Of a stretch of DNA of 64,000 nt, positions 27,019 through 37,816 are shown piece after piece (the first letter of the stretch is position 1; every line of letters starts with the position of its first letter). Below the pieces are notes generated by a model, which worked only from the letters and a program-made list of their open reading frames with translations, searched no databases and was not told where the DNA came from. The stretch is from Lutibacter profundi (GTDB taxonomy: Bacteria > Bacteroidota > Bacteroidia > Flavobacteriales > Flavobacteriaceae), in NCBI RefSeq assembly GCF_001543325.1, contig NZ_CP013355.1, positions 1,704,001 through 1,768,000 on the forward strand, given 5' to 3'. The position numbers and the translations under genes are program-made.

Positions 27019-28360
27019 AATTACAAAAGAATACATTCAACAAATTCAACAATTAATTGCTGAAAATAAAAACACCGCACTTTTAAATTTATTAGAAGAT
27101 TTGCACTACGCTGATGTTGCTGAAATTATTGAAGAATTAGATACAAAAGAAGCCATTTATTTAATAAAGTTATTAGATAGTGATGTTACTTCTGAAGTAA
27201 TTGCAGAACTTGATGAAGATGATCGTGAAAAAATATTAAAAAGGCTTTCTTCAAAAGAAATTGCTGAAGAAATTGAAGAATTAGACACTGATGATGCAAC
27301 TGATATTATTGCAGAACTTTCTGAAGAACAAAAGAAAGAGGTAATTTCTCACATTGAAGATGAAGAACACGCAAAGGATATTATTGAACTTTTACGTTAT
27401 GATGAAGATACCGCCGGTGGTTTAATGGCCAAAGAGCTAGTGAAAGTAAACGAAAACTGGAATGTACTTACATGTGTTAAAGAAATGCGTAAACAGGCCG
27501 AAGAAGTTACCAGAGTTCACTCTATTTATGTAGTTGATGATAACGATATTTTAAAAGGTAGACTTTCTTTAAAAGATTTACTAACAACCTCAACCAAAAC
27601 AGCCATTAAAGATGTACTTATTAAAAAGGTTGATGCCGTAAATGTAAATGACAAAGCTGAAGACGTAGCAAGAATTATGCAAAAATATGATTTAGAAGCC
27701 ATTCCTGTTGTAGATGAATTAGGGCGTTTGGTTGGAAGAATTACTATTGATGATATTGTTGATGTAATAAAAGAAGAGGCCGAAAAAGATTACCAACTAG
27801 CAGCAGGTATTACGCAAGATGTTGAAGCCGATGATAGTATTTGGAAATTAACAAAGGCTCGTTTACCTTGGCTACTTATAGGTATGTTTGGAGGGTTAGG
27901 TGCCGCAAGTATTATAAATGGTTTTCAAGGGGCTTTTTTAAAATTTCCAGTATTGTTAATTTTTATTCCTTTAATTCAAGCTACAGCTGGTAATGTTGGG
28001 GTACAATCATCTGCAATAGTTGTACAGGCATTGGCAAATAATACCATGAAAGGAGAAATGGCAAATCGTATTTTTAAAGAGTTTTTATTGGGTTTAATTA
28101 ATGGTCTTGTTATTGCCAGTGTAGTAATTTTAATCAGCCATTTTGCATTTCACACTTCATTTTTAATTTCAATAACCGTTTGTGTTGCTTTAATTACTGT
28201 AATTATAATGGCCGCTCTCATAGGTACATTTATTCCCGTATTTTTAGAAAAACAAGGGATAGATCCTGCTGTTGCTACAGGTCCTTTTATAACTACCAGT
28301 AATGATGTTTTTGGTATTTTAATTTATTTTATGATTGCAAAAATGATTTTAGGCTTTTAA
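27008..28360 (+). CDS. mgtE: Magnesium transporter MgtE
   Basis: Inner-membrane Mg2+ channel/transporter of 450 residues. The N-terminal domain is made of acidic helical repeats ([29 protein letters not shown]). Two CBS domains (about 130-255) follow, containing [19 protein letters not shown] and [16 protein letters not shown], which sense Mg2+. The last 180 residues form five membrane helices with the signature [12 protein letters not shown]. It begins inside the rsmA coding region and ends four bases into a convergent RNA methyltransferase gene. Confidence 0.93.
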   Translation: MQFEITKEYIQQIQQLIAENKNTALLNLLEDLHYADVAEIIEELDTKEAIYLIKLLDSDVTSEVIAELDEDDREKILKRLSSKEIAEEIEELDTDDATDIIAELSEEQKKEVISHIEDEEHAKDIIELLRYDEDTAGGLMAKELVKVNENWNVLTCVKEMRKQAEEVTRVHSIYVVDDNDILKGRLSLKDLLTTSTKTAIKDVLIKKVDAVNVNDKAEDVARIMQKYDLEAIPVVDELGRLVGRITIDDIVDVIKEEAEKDYQLAAGITQDVEADDSIWKLTKARLPWLLIGMFGGLGAASIINGFQGAFLKFPVLLIFIPLIQATAGNVGVQSSAIVVQALANNTMKGEMANRIFKEFLLGLINGLVIASVVILISHFAFHTSFLISITVCVALITVIIMAALIGTFIPVFLEKQGIDPAVATGPFITTSNDVFGILIYFMIAKMILGF

Positions 28361-28887
28361 AATTTTATTTTCTTAAATAAGTCCCAAAGTACAATACCTG
28401 TACTAACAGCTATATTTAATGAGTGTTTTGTTCCAAACTGTGGAATTTCAATACAATAATTTGAGGCTGAAACTACTTCCTGTTGAACCCCTTTAACTTC
28501 ATTTCCAAAAACAACCGCATATTTTTGATTCTCTTCAATATTAAAATCTGGTAACGTTGTGCTATGGTTAGCTTGTTCAATAGATGCAATAATTACTCCT
28601 TTATTTTGTAGTTTTTTTATCAGCGTTAAAGTATCTGTTACATATTCCCAATCTACTGTTTCTGTTGACCCTAAAGCTGTTTTATGAATTTCTTTATGAG
28701 GTGGTTTTGCCGTAATTCCGCACAAATATATTTTCTCAATTAAAAAAGCATCACTTGTTCTAAAAACCGAACCTATATTATTCAAGCTTCTTATATTGTC
28801 AAGAATAACAATAATAGGTGTCTTCTCCTTTTTTTTAAATTCTTCAACGTTCAATCTTCCTAACTCACTATTTTTTAATTTTCTCAT
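28357..28887 (-). CDS. SpoU/TrmH-family RNA 2'-O-methyltransferase
   Basis: A 176-residue SPOUT enzyme. Motif 1 appears as LDNIRSLNNIGSVFRT, motif 2 as VVFGNEVKGVQQEVV and motif 3 as IEIPQFGTKHSLNIAVSTGI, forming the knotted SAM site. The target RNA (tRNA or rRNA) cannot be told from sequence. The final codons overlap the mgtE 3' end by four bases on the other strand. Confidence 0.88.
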   Translation of the reverse strand: MRKLKNSELGRLNVEEFKKKEKTPIIVILDNIRSLNNIGSVFRTSDAFLIEKIYLCGITAKPPHKEIHKTALGSTETVDWEYVTDTLTLIKKLQNKGVIIASIEQANHSTTLPDFNIEENQKYAVVFGNEVKGVQQEVVSASNYCIEIPQFGTKHSLNIAVSTGIVLWDLFKKIKF

Positions 28888-28949
28888 AAATTCGTTTATC
28901 TTTAAAACGGAATAATTAACTTCGCAAAACTAATCTAAATTCTCAAAAA

Positions 28950-31562
28950 TTGGCAGCGAAAACCAAGAAAGTCACTCCTTTAATGAAACAATACAATGCT
29001 ATTAAGATGAAATATCCTGATGCAATGTTATTGTTTAGAGTGGGTGATTTTTATGAAACCTTTGGTGAAGATGCCAAAAAAGCGGCTAAAGTTTTAGGTA
29101 TTATTTTAACCAAACGAGGTGCTGGAAGTGAAACCGAAACAGCATTGGCTGGTTTTCCTCATCATTCATTAAACACCTATTTACCTAAATTGGTAAAAGC
29201 AGGAATGCGTGTTGCCATTTGTGATCAGTTAGAAGACCCAAAAATGACAAAAACTATTGTAAAACGTGGTGTTACAGAATTGATAACTCCAGGTGTTTCT
29301 TTAAACGATGAAGTTTTACAAGCAAAAACCAATAATTTTTTAGCTGCCATTCATTTTGGAAAAAAACATTTTGGTATCTCATTTTTAGACGTTTCTACAG
29401 GTGAGTTTTTAACTGCACAGGGAAATAGTGAATACATTGATAAACTACTCCAAAATTTCAATCCAAGTGAAGTATTGGTTCAAAAACAATTTAAATCCCA
29501 GTTTTTAGAACTATTTGGTCATCAATTTTATACTTTTTATTTAGAAGATTGGATTTTTCAATCTGAATATGCTTTGGAAACACTAACCAATCATTTCAAC
29601 GTAAAAACACTAAAAGGGTTTGGTATTAATACTTTAAACGAAGCTATTATTGCCTCTGGTGTTGCACTTCACTATTTATCTGAAACACAACACAACAATT
29701 TAAATCATATTGCTGTAATTAAGCGTGTTTTGGAAGATAATTATGTTTGGATGGATCGTTTTACCATCCGTAATTTAGAATTATATAACGCTACTTCTGA
29801 TAATGCCGTAACGCTTTTAGATGTTATTGACAAAACCATTTCTCCAATGGGTGGAAGATTGTTAAAAAGATGGCTTGCCTTACCTCTTAAAGACATAAAT
29901 AGTATTAAAAAAAGGCATGATATTGTAAAATATTTTATTGATAATGCTACTTTTTTTGATCTTTCAACCTCACAAATAAAACAAATAAGTGATATTGAAC
30001 GATTCGTGTCTAAAGTAGCAACTGGCAAAATAAATCCTAGAGAAGTAGTATTGCTTAAAAATTCATTAAATGCCATAATTCCTATAAAAAAAGCTGCCTT
30101 AATAAGTAATAATGAATCGTTAAAAGTTATTGGAGAACAATTACAAAGTTGCACCTCACTACGTGAAAAAATAAGTAAAACTTTAAATGAAGATGCCCCT
30201 GTTAATATTAACAAAGGGAATACTATTGCAAGTGGTGTTTCAGTTGAGTTGGATGAGCTAAGAGCTATTTCAACCTCTGGAAAAACATATCTAGAAGGTA
30301 TGGTTTCTAGAGAAATTGAACGCACAGGTATTTCGTCTTTAAAAATAGCCTTTAACAATGTTTTTGGGTATTATATTGAAGTTAGAAATACCCATAAAGA
30401 TAAAGTTCCAGAAGAATGGGTTCGAAAACAAACATTAGTAAGCGCTGAACGCTATATTACTGAAGAATTAAAAGAATATGAAACTAAAATTTTAGGTGCA
30501 GAAGAAAAAATTGCAACACTTGAAAATAATCTTTTTACACAACTGGTTAGTTCATTGCTAAATTATATTGAACCTATTCAACTCAATGCGCAATTAATTG
30601 CACAAATTGATTGTTTAATCTCTTTTGCTAAAATTGCCAAACAATATAATTATATACGGCCACAGTTAGATGAAAGTACCAATTTAGAAATTAAAAATGG
30701 TAGGCATCCTGTAATTGAAAAACAATTACCAATTGGTGAAGAATATATTGCAAACGATGTTGTTTTAAATAGAAATTTACAACAAATAATTATGATTACC
30801 GGTCCAAATATGAGTGGTAAATCTGCTATTTTACGCCAAACAGCATTAATTGTTTTATTGGCGCAAATGGGAAGTTATGTACCTGCCCAAAATGCTAGAA
30901 TTGGTATTGTTGACAAAATTTTTACTAGAGTTGGAGCTAGTGATAATATTTCTATGGGTGAATCTACGTTTATGGTAGAAATGAATGAAACTGCCAACAT
31001 TTTAAATAATATTTCCGAAAGAAGTTTAGTGCTTTTGGATGAAATTGGAAGGGGTACAAGTACGTATGACGGTATTTCAATTGCTTGGGCTATTGCTGAA
31101 TATTTACACGAGCATCCTTCAAAAGCAAAAACATTATTTGCTACACATTATCACGAGTTAAATGATATGACGAGTACATTTAAGCGTATTAAAAATTTTA
31201 ATGTTTCAGTTAAAGAACTAAAAGATAAAGTAATTTTTCTTCGAAAATTAGTTCCTGGCGGAAGTGAGCACAGTTTTGGAATTTACGTTGCTAAATTAGC
31301 CGGAATGCCAACAGCTGTTATTCATAGAGCAAGTAAAATGCTAAAACAGTTAGAAAAAAATCATACAAATGAAAATGTAAAAGAAACCTTAAAAAATGCT
31401 TCAGAAAACGATATGCAATTGAGCTTTTTTAAGTTAGATGACCCTTTGTTAGAAGATATTAAGGAAGAAATTCTCTCTACCAATATTGATACACTTACAC
31501 CAATTGAAGCGTTAATGAAATTGAATGAGATTAAAAGAATGTTGAGTAAAAACAAAATATAG
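28950..31562 (+). CDS. mutS: DNA mismatch repair protein MutS
   Basis: Mismatch-recognition ATPase, 870 residues. The mismatch-binding loop is seen as [16 protein letters not shown] with the F-x-E element at about 36-38. The ATPase domain has Walker [10 protein letters not shown] and Walker [17 protein letters not shown], and the helix-turn-helix dimer region follows ([14 protein letters not shown]). The start is TTG at 28950: the residues from it ([16 protein letters not shown]) match the usual MutS N-terminus and the first in-frame ATG would remove part of it. The gene stands between a divergent methyltransferase and tatA. Confidence 0.95.
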   Translation: MAAKTKKVTPLMKQYNAIKMKYPDAMLLFRVGDFYETFGEDAKKAAKVLGIILTKRGAGSETETALAGFPHHSLNTYLPKLVKAGMRVAICDQLEDPKMTKTIVKRGVTELITPGVSLNDEVLQAKTNNFLAAIHFGKKHFGISFLDVSTGEFLTAQGNSEYIDKLLQNFNPSEVLVQKQFKSQFLELFGHQFYTFYLEDWIFQSEYALETLTNHFNVKTLKGFGINTLNEAIIASGVALHYLSETQHNNLNHIAVIKRVLEDNYVWMDRFTIRNLELYNATSDNAVTLLDVIDKTISPMGGRLLKRWLALPLKDINSIKKRHDIVKYFIDNATFFDLSTSQIKQISDIERFVSKVATGKINPREVVLLKNSLNAIIPIKKAALISNNESLKVIGEQLQSCTSLREKISKTLNEDAPVNINKGNTIASGVSVELDELRAISTSGKTYLEGMVSREIERTGISSLKIAFNNVFGYYIEVRNTHKDKVPEEWVRKQTLVSAERYITEELKEYETKILGAEEKIATLENNLFTQLVSSLLNYIEPIQLNAQLIAQIDCLISFAKIAKQYNYIRPQLDESTNLEIKNGRHPVIEKQLPIGEEYIANDVVLNRNLQQIIMITGPNMSGKSAILRQTALIVLLAQMGSYVPAQNARIGIVDKIFTRVGASDNISMGESTFMVEMNETANILNNISERSLVLLDEIGRGTSTYDGISIAWAIAEYLHEHPSKAKTLFATHYHELNDMTSTFKRIKNFNVSVKELKDKVIFLRKLVPGGSEHSFGIYVAKLAGMPTAVIHRASKMLKQLEKNHTNENVKETLKNASENDMQLSFFKLDDPLLEDIKEEILSTNIDTLTPIEALMKLNEIKRMLSKNKI

Positions 31563-31621
31563 CACTAGCCATTTTCTATAGTTAAACTTAATTCTGTACT
31601 ATTTTAAAATATTTTTTTAAC

Positions 31622-31629
31622 TATCTTTG
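31622..31629 (+). promoter_or_regulatory. -7 promoter element for tatA
   Basis: TATCTTTG matches the -7 consensus, 18 bases before the ATG. Confidence 0.55.
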
Positions 31630-31647
31630 TACTTAAATTAGTTTATA

Positions 31648-31965
31648 ATGTACTTATTTATTAGTGGTCCTGAAATTTTTGTTGTATTACTTATTGTTGT
31701 AATGCTTTTTGGAGCAGATAAACTTCCTGAAATAGCTCGTGGGCTTGGGAAAGGCATGCGTCAAATAAAGGATGCTACTAATGATATTAAAAGAGAAATT
31801 AATACCAGTGCAAAAAAAAATAATATTGACATTGATCTTGCCTCCAACGTTAAAAAAGAAATAAATAAAGTAAAAGATAATTTTGATGATTTTACCAGAC
31901 CTGTTTCAAAAATAAAAGATTCCGTTGAAGATTTCACAGGCCCTATTAAACGAAAAAAGTTATAG
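31648..31965 (+). CDS. tatA: Twin-arginine translocase TatA/TatB-type subunit
   Basis: Inner-membrane pore subunit for export of folded proteins. The 105 residues start with a single short helix (ISGPEIFVVLLIVVMLFG), then the hinge and amphipathic helix signature GADKLPEIARGLGKGMRQIKD. The tail is longer than in a minimal TatA and carries Lys/Asp-rich repeats. tatC is not in the window. TatA and TatB forms cannot be separated safely; the longer tail leaves TatB possible. Confidence 0.85.
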   Translation: MYLFISGPEIFVVLLIVVMLFGADKLPEIARGLGKGMRQIKDATNDIKREINTSAKKNNIDIDLASNVKKEINKVKDNFDDFTRPVSKIKDSVEDFTGPIKRKKL

Positions 31966-31977
31966 AGTACTTCATTT

Positions 31978-32619
31978 TTATTTTACTCTACTTATTGATA
32001 AGCCATCACGTATAGGTAATAAAATAGTTTCAATTCTATTGTCAGAATTTAATAATTTATTATACGCTATTAAAGATTTTGTGTCTAAATCTTTAGGTTT
32101 AATTTCTTCAACAACTTTCCCGTTCCACAATACGTTATCAGATAAAATTACTCCTCCTGTATTCATTTTTTCAATCACTAAATTAAAATAATTACTATAA
32201 TTAGATTTATCTGCATCAATAAAAACCAAATCAAATTTTTGATTAAGAGTTGGCAATATATCCAATGCATTCCCTATTAAATGTTTAAGTTGATTTTTAT
32301 ACGGTGATTTATCAAAATATTTTTTTGCAAAATCTGCCAATTCTTCATTTTTATCAATTGTAAAAAGTGTTCCATTTGCTTTCATTCCTTCAGCCAAACA
32401 AAGTGCAGAATAGCCTGTATATGTACCTATTTCTAAAATGGTTGTAGGTTGTATTAATTTTGAAATCATTGCCAATACTCTTCCTTGAAAAGCGCCACTT
32501 AGCATTCTAGGGTTTAATACTTTTTGCCAAGTTTCTTTATTTAATTGTTGCAGAAGTTGAGGTTCTCTTTGAGAATGATTTACTACATATTCATTTATAT
32601 TACTAGGTAAAAAACTCAT
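31978..32619 (-). CDS. SAM-dependent O-methyltransferase
   Basis: A 213-residue class I methyltransferase. The SAM motif is TILEIGTYTGYSALCLAEG, followed by IDKNEELADFAKKYF and the metal-binding LVFIDADKSNY. This matches the catechol/caffeoyl-CoA O-methyltransferase family (PF01596), whose bacterial members also include tRNA-modifying TrmR; the substrate is unknown. It converges on tatA and lies 71 bases from the anti-sigma-like gene, separated by a weak terminator. Confidence 0.85.
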   Translation of the reverse strand: MSFLPSNINEYVVNHSQREPQLLQQLNKETWQKVLNPRMLSGAFQGRVLAMISKLIQPTTILEIGTYTGYSALCLAEGMKANGTLFTIDKNEELADFAKKYFDKSPYKNQLKHLIGNALDILPTLNQKFDLVFIDADKSNYSNYFNLVIEKMNTGGVILSDNVLWNGKVVEEIKPKDLDTKSLIAYNKLLNSDNRIETILLPIRDGLSISRVK

Positions 32620-32635
32620 TGTATTTTTTTGTAAA

Positions 32636-32668
32636 AGTAAAAAAGGAGCTCAATTTAAAGTTCCTTTA
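32636..32668 (-). terminator. Possible terminator of the sigma-factor operon
   Basis: AAAGGA (32642-32647) pairs with TCCTTT (32662-32667) through a loose loop, and a T-rich stretch follows on the minus strand. It is a weak hairpin 23 bases after the zinc-finger gene stop. Confidence 0.45.
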
Positions 32669-32690
32669 TATTGCACAATTTATAATCTTA

Positions 32691-32945
32691 TTAATGATTC
32701 ATTTTTATCTCCAACTCTTCTTTAATATGTTCTTTTTCTACATCACTTAAAGAATCCTTTTTTATCAGTTTAGAATCTTTATGAATTTTAACACACTTCG
32801 TTACAATATGGTTTTGTTTAGAATATAAACCACATTTTTTACATAAAAAAAGGTGTATATTAAGTTTTAGTTTCTCCCAAAGAGTTGCTTCATTGTATTG
32901 ATTTTTATCGCATAAAGCCGTTGCTTCGTCACAGGTTAATTTCAT
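32691..32945 (-). CDS. Small zinc-finger protein, probable anti-sigma partner
   Basis: An 84-residue cytosolic protein with CDEATALCDK at the start and HLFLCKKC at about 31-38, giving an H-x3-C-x2-C pattern seen in ZAS-type anti-sigma factors. It lies nine bases after the ECF sigma factor gene on the same strand, the typical place of such a partner. No membrane helix is present, so it would act in the cytosol. The Lys/Glu-rich C-terminal half has no recognised motif. Function by context only. Confidence 0.65.
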   Translation of the reverse strand: MKLTCDEATALCDKNQYNEATLWEKLKLNIHLFLCKKCGLYSKQNHIVTKCVKIHKDSKLIKKDSLSDVEKEHIKEELEIKMNH

Positions 32946-32954
32946 ACTATAATT

Positions 32955-33524
32955 TTAATTTTTAAACCAATTTTCTTCCATACATTTTCTAAGTTGAGTT
33001 CTCGCTCTGTGGATGATTACCCAAAGATTTGACGAGGTTATCTCAAGTTCCTTACATATTTCTTCTGTTTCAAATTGTTGAATTGTTTTCATTCTAAAAA
33101 CCATTGCATACTTTTCTGGCAAGTCTTCAATACATTCTTCTAAGGCTACCCCTAACTCATCATTTTCAATACTTTTTTCAACTTCGTTATTCCAATCTGT
33201 TGGAACACATTCTTCTATCCATTCACCCTCTCTATCTCCATCAGTATAAAAGCTCATTTTCACTTCTGCCTTGCCTTTAGCCGAATTAATTTTACGGTAA
33301 TAGTCAATTATTTTTCGCTTAAGAATAGAAATTAACCAAGTTCGTTCACTTGCTTTACCCTGAAAATTATCTTTTGCTTTTAAAGCCGCAAAAAAAGTAT
33401 CTTGTACTAAATCTTTTGCTATATCATGATTGCTAACTCTACTAATTGTATAATTAAAAAGATAATCTGCGTGGAGTATTACCCATTTAGTAGGATTGAG
33501 CTTGTGTTTGTTAGTTAACGGCAT
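32955..33524 (-). CDS. ECF-type RNA polymerase sigma factor
   Basis: A 189-residue sigma-70 family protein. Region 2 runs about 18-85 with AKDLVQDTFFAAL and the -10 recognition segment SERTWLISILKRKIIDYYR. Region 4 is near the end with EEICKELEITSSNLWVIIHRARTQLRKCM, a helix-turn-helix. The linker between them is longer than average and acidic (DGDREGEWIEECVPTDWNNE). The zinc-finger gene follows by nine bases, an expected anti-sigma partner. The stimulus is unknown. Confidence 0.88.
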   Translation of the reverse strand: MPLTNKHKLNPTKWVILHADYLFNYTISRVSNHDIAKDLVQDTFFAALKAKDNFQGKASERTWLISILKRKIIDYYRKINSAKGKAEVKMSFYTDGDREGEWIEECVPTDWNNEVEKSIENDELGVALEECIEDLPEKYAMVFRMKTIQQFETEEICKELEITSSNLWVIIHRARTQLRKCMEENWFKN

Positions 33525-33659
33525 TCGTTTTAATTGCTTTACAGCTAAAATAGTTAATTATTTATAATAATTTTAGTTCAGTTATTTTTTGTTTAACTAG
33601 TTTAGTCGTTTATTTTTTTAACATGTACATTGAGCTCCATCTTTTTTTTACAAAAAATG

Positions 33660-36600
33660 TTAATTTGCATGTTTATCAATTAAACTGAAAAGGTGTTTTT
33701 TATTTATTGGTTTCGTTAAGTAAGCATCAAATCCTTTTTTTAAAGCACTTTCTTTATCAGATTCCATTGCAAACGCAGAAAGTGCTATAACAGGTAATGA
33801 CGGGTTTTCTTTTTTTATCTCAATCATTGCTTCATTACCATCCATTATTGGCATTTTAATATCTAAAAAAACCAAATCTATTTCAGGATGATTTTCTAGC
33901 AACTCAACTGCTTTTTTACCATTACTTGCTTCAATAATTGTATAGTTAGTTTTTGAAAATAATTCGTTAATATACATCATGTTATATTCTTCATCCTCAG
34001 CTACTAATATTGTTAATTTTTTATTTTTCACTTGCTTGTTTGGTTTTTGTTCTTCAACTATAGAAGAAACTAATGGTTCTTTCTCTTTAATATAAGGTAT
34101 TGTAAAATAAATGGTTGTACCTTTTGTATTAGAATCTATCCATATATCTCCTTTAAACAATTCAATAAATCTCTTTGATATTGCCAAACCCAGCCCTGTT
34201 CCTTGAAGTTTTTTATTTAAATCTTGATTTGCCTGAATAAATCTATCGAATATTTTATCTTGAATATCTTCTTCAATACCAACACCAGTATCTTTTACAT
34301 AAAATTGCAATTTGTTTTCAATAAATTCATATCCAAAATCTATGCTCCCTTTGTCTGTAAATTTAAATGCATTTGACAACAAATTTGTTAATACTTGATT
34401 TAATTTAATTCTGTCAATACTAATTACGCTTTTAAAATTTTCCAATCCTTTCACACAATTTAATTCTAAATTGTTTTCCTCGGCTTTTGGTTTGTAAAAA
34501 GCATATAAATTATCAAGCATTCTATTCACATTTGTACTTTCATAATTTAGCTTTACAACTCCAGCTTCAATTTTTGAAATGTCTAAAATGTCATTTACAA
34601 TAGTTAATAACTGTTTGCTACTGTTTATTACAACATTTGCATATTTTTCTCTATCCTCATTCGATAAATTTGGTTCTAAAAATAATTCTGAAAATCCAAT
34701 AATCCCATTCATTGGTGTCCTAATCTCATGACTCATATTGGCTAAGAAAGAAGATTTTAATTTATCTGATTCTTGTGCTTTTGCCAAAGCTTGAGTTAAT
34801 TCGTCTTCTATTTTTTTACGCTGAATAGTGGTACTTATTTGGTCTGCTACAAATTCTAATAAATTTACATCACTCTTATTAAAAGCATTTTTATTATCAT
34901 AACTTTGAACAACAATGGCTCCAATTGCTTTACCATCAATTAATAATGGAACACCCATCCAACATTCAGAATGTGCCCCAATAATATCTACAACTCCTTG
35001 TCTAATTAAACTCCTATGTTCATTATTCGTTAACAATAGTGGTTTTTTTGTTTTTATTACATGACCTGTTAGAGATCCTTCTGCAGAAAATTCTTCAACT
35101 TCTTCTTTTTCATCTACAAAAATGGGAGTTGTAATCATATTTGTTTTCTCGTTGTATATAGCAACGTAAAAATTGCTAGTATCAATAATTGTTTGTAGTT
35201 CGTCTTTTAGAAAAAGACCAAACTTATTAAAATCATTAATTGTTAACGCCGCTCTAGAGATATTGTACAATACATTTTCTAATTGTTCATTTTTAACTCT
35301 TTCGGTAATATCTCTTATAACTGTATGTATTGTAGGTATATTATCTGGAGTATTTATTCTAGTAAGAGAAACTTCAGCAGGAAAAACACGTCCGTTTTTT
35401 TGTTGATGATTCCATCTAAACCTATGATGCCCTTTTTCTAAGGCAATTTTCATCATTCCTTCAGCTTTTAAATAAGATGGTGTCCCATCAGGTTGTTTTT
35501 CTGGAGATAGTATTGATGGGTGCTTTTGAAGTAATGATTGCTTATTATCGTAATCAAATATTCTTAGTGTAGATTCATTACAATTAACAAACTTGCCATT
35601 TTTTATAATAATAACTGCGTCAATTGATTTTTCAAAAATATCTCTATATTTCCGTTCAGATTTTTCAAGTGCTTTTTTAGAATTAATTCTTTCTGTTACA
35701 TCTTCAATTAATGAAGCAAAACCTGTTATATTCCCTCTGGCATCTTTTAATTGTACATTGTACCACCTACAAATTATTGTTTTCCCATCTTTAGTAATAT
35801 TTTCACTCGACGTTACTTTCTCAAAATTGAGAGAAGCAAATTTATCTCGGAATTTTTTCATTTCCGAAATTAAATGAGGTGGATTTATTAGGTCTTTAAT
35901 CGATTTTACTTTTGATTCTTCAACCGTATATCCAAATATTCTCTGAGATGAGTTATTCCATTCAAGTACATTAAAATCTAAATCCCAAATTATAATACCT
36001 AGTGGTGTATTTTTAAATATTTCTTCTAAACGCTGATTACTTTTAAATAGTAAATCTCTCGAAATTTTCTGTTCAGTAATATCTTCAGCTATTCCTTGAA
36101 TATGGGTTGTTTTACCATTAGAGTCTTTTATAACATCAATTCTAACCTCAATCCATCTTACATTTCCATTTTTAGAAAAAACTTTAATGGCCTTTGTTTT
36201 AAAACCCTTAAAATCTTGATTTCTTTTAAGTGGGGCTAATAAAGATTGCACATAATCTAAATTATCTGGATGAATTATTTTAAGCGTTCTAAAGGTGTTA
36301 CTTAATACTTCTTCACTGGTATACCCAAATAATTTTTCTGTGTTTTTGGAAATGTATTCAATGGGAAAATATCTTTCATTTTTACATAAAAATACAACTG
36401 AAGAGCTTTTATTAATTATATCATATGCTTTTTCTATTTTTTCTTCATCAATCTTTCTACTGGTTATTTCATGAAAAAACATTATAATCCCTTCACTTGA
36501 AGGAATTATTCTATTTTCAAACCATCTATTCCAAGGTTTAAAATAATTTTCAAAACTAATAGGTTTTTTGGTTTTTAACACCTTTTGATAATTGTCAAAA

Positions 36601-37709
36601 AAAACATCTCCTTCTTTTTCTGGAAATTCAGTCCAAATATGTTTTCCTATAACCTCCTCAGGGTTTTTAACACCTAATAATTTTGCTGCTTCATTGTTTA
36701 GGTACAAATAATTAGAATTGTAATCTAAAATTATAAAACCATCTTTAATGCTTGTAAGTGTTTTTGAAAGTAAATTCTTAGTAACATTTAACTTTTGTTC
36801 AATATGTACATTTTCTGTAATATCTTGACATATACCTATTATTTTAACAATCCTTCCATCTTTAATTTGTACACTTCGCTTTTCACTAATATATTTTATT
36901 TTGCCTTGTTTTGTAATAATTCTATACCTTAAATTCTGATTTTGGTTTTTTAATAAAAAGTTTGCACTTACGTTTTTTACCAATTCCCTATCATCAATAT
37001 GTACATGTGATAAATAAAATTCTAAACTTATATTCTTTTGTGGTTTACTTTCTATTAGTTCAAAAGCTTCATCTGACCAATATATTTTTTTAGCAGAAAA
37101 ATCATATTCCCAACTTCCAATTTTAGCAACTTCTTGAGACTCTCTATACCTTTTTTCACTCTCTGCTAATGCTCTTCTAGTGTTAATTCTTTCGGTAATA
37201 TCTTCAATAGAGACAATTATATTTTCAAGTGTTTCTTCACTACCCTCAATTACTTTAAATTTTATTGTGATATCAAGTATTTCACCATTTAAAGTTTTAT
37301 TAACTGTTTCAGCCTCTGTTTCTTTTTTCCCAGTTAAAATATCAATAATCAAGTTTTTAAAAGCCTCCGTTGATTTTTCGGTAAAGGTTCTATTTAAATT
37401 TTTTAATAATTCTTGTTTAGTTTTTGCTTTAAACAACGTTAGCGTAGTTGCATTTACATCTTTTATTATAATTAAAGATGCTAGTTTTGATATTACACTT
37501 GGATTTTCATTAATATACGATATAACATCTGTATTGTTCTCTTTTACAACCTTTTCAATATGTGTTTTAAGTTTTGAGAAATCTTCAACCATTAATGCAA
37601 TTGGAGCGTTCTCAAAAAATGTAAAATACTTTTTGTCTGGTGCTTGTTGGTTTTGTGTTTTATTTTGGTAATCTATTGGAGTCATTTTAAGATTAAATCT
37701 TTCAGTCAT
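33660..37709 (-). CDS. Hybrid sensor histidine kinase with six PAS domains, GAF and receiver
   Basis: A 1349-residue soluble kinase with no membrane helix. Six PAS-type segments run from about 25 to 800, several ending in DITER or DVTER, where one domain passes into the next (IEDITERINTRRALAESE, IEDVTERINSKKALEKSE). A GAF domain (about 805-965) precedes the phosphotransfer domain with SHEIRTPMNG and H994. The ATPase domain has NAFKFTDKG and DTGVGI. A receiver closes the protein, with phosphoacceptor D1283 in LVFLDIKMPIMDG. It probably senses several cytosolic cues; none can be named. A second kinase gene lies upstream (107-base gap). Confidence 0.9.
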   Translation of the reverse strand: MTERFNLKMTPIDYQNKTQNQQAPDKKYFTFFENAPIALMVEDFSKLKTHIEKVVKENNTDVISYINENPSVISKLASLIIIKDVNATTLTLFKAKTKQELLKNLNRTFTEKSTEAFKNLIIDILTGKKETEAETVNKTLNGEILDITIKFKVIEGSEETLENIIVSIEDITERINTRRALAESEKRYRESQEVAKIGSWEYDFSAKKIYWSDEAFELIESKPQKNISLEFYLSHVHIDDRELVKNVSANFLLKNQNQNLRYRIITKQGKIKYISEKRSVQIKDGRIVKIIGICQDITENVHIEQKLNVTKNLLSKTLTSIKDGFIILDYNSNYLYLNNEAAKLLGVKNPEEVIGKHIWTEFPEKEGDVFFDNYQKVLKTKKPISFENYFKPWNRWFENRIIPSSEGIIMFFHEITSRKIDEEKIEKAYDIINKSSSVVFLCKNERYFPIEYISKNTEKLFGYTSEEVLSNTFRTLKIIHPDNLDYVQSLLAPLKRNQDFKGFKTKAIKVFSKNGNVRWIEVRIDVIKDSNGKTTHIQGIAEDITEQKISRDLLFKSNQRLEEIFKNTPLGIIIWDLDFNVLEWNNSSQRIFGYTVEESKVKSIKDLINPPHLISEMKKFRDKFASLNFEKVTSSENITKDGKTIICRWYNVQLKDARGNITGFASLIEDVTERINSKKALEKSERKYRDIFEKSIDAVIIIKNGKFVNCNESTLRIFDYDNKQSLLQKHPSILSPEKQPDGTPSYLKAEGMMKIALEKGHHRFRWNHQQKNGRVFPAEVSLTRINTPDNIPTIHTVIRDITERVKNEQLENVLYNISRAALTINDFNKFGLFLKDELQTIIDTSNFYVAIYNEKTNMITTPIFVDEKEEVEEFSAEGSLTGHVIKTKKPLLLTNNEHRSLIRQGVVDIIGAHSECWMGVPLLIDGKAIGAIVVQSYDNKNAFNKSDVNLLEFVADQISTTIQRKKIEDELTQALAKAQESDKLKSSFLANMSHEIRTPMNGIIGFSELFLEPNLSNEDREKYANVVINSSKQLLTIVNDILDISKIEAGVVKLNYESTNVNRMLDNLYAFYKPKAEENNLELNCVKGLENFKSVISIDRIKLNQVLTNLLSNAFKFTDKGSIDFGYEFIENKLQFYVKDTGVGIEEDIQDKIFDRFIQANQDLNKKLQGTGLGLAISKRFIELFKGDIWIDSNTKGTTIYFTIPYIKEKEPLVSSIVEEQKPNKQVKNKKLTILVAEDEEYNMMYINELFSKTNYTIIEASNGKKAVELLENHPEIDLVFLDIKMPIMDGNEAMIEIKKENPSLPVIALSAFAMESDKESALKKGFDAYLTKPINKKHLFSLIDKHAN

Positions 37710-37816
37710 TTTTAAAATTTTGGGGCTTTTGACATGTTAAATATACGTTTTTTTATAAAACTTTAAGTTTCTAATTTTTCTGTATAAACTTTTAAAAGAA
37801 GTATGTAAATTAATTT

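Noticed and set aside
29741-30358. 205-codon minus-strand frame inside mutS
   Set aside because: Antisense shadow; long only because the opposite strand of this AT-rich coding sequence lacks stops here.
37180-37671. 163-codon plus-strand frame inside the PAS kinase
   Set aside because: Hydrophobic only because it is antisense to Lys/Glu-rich coding sequence; no start context or motif.
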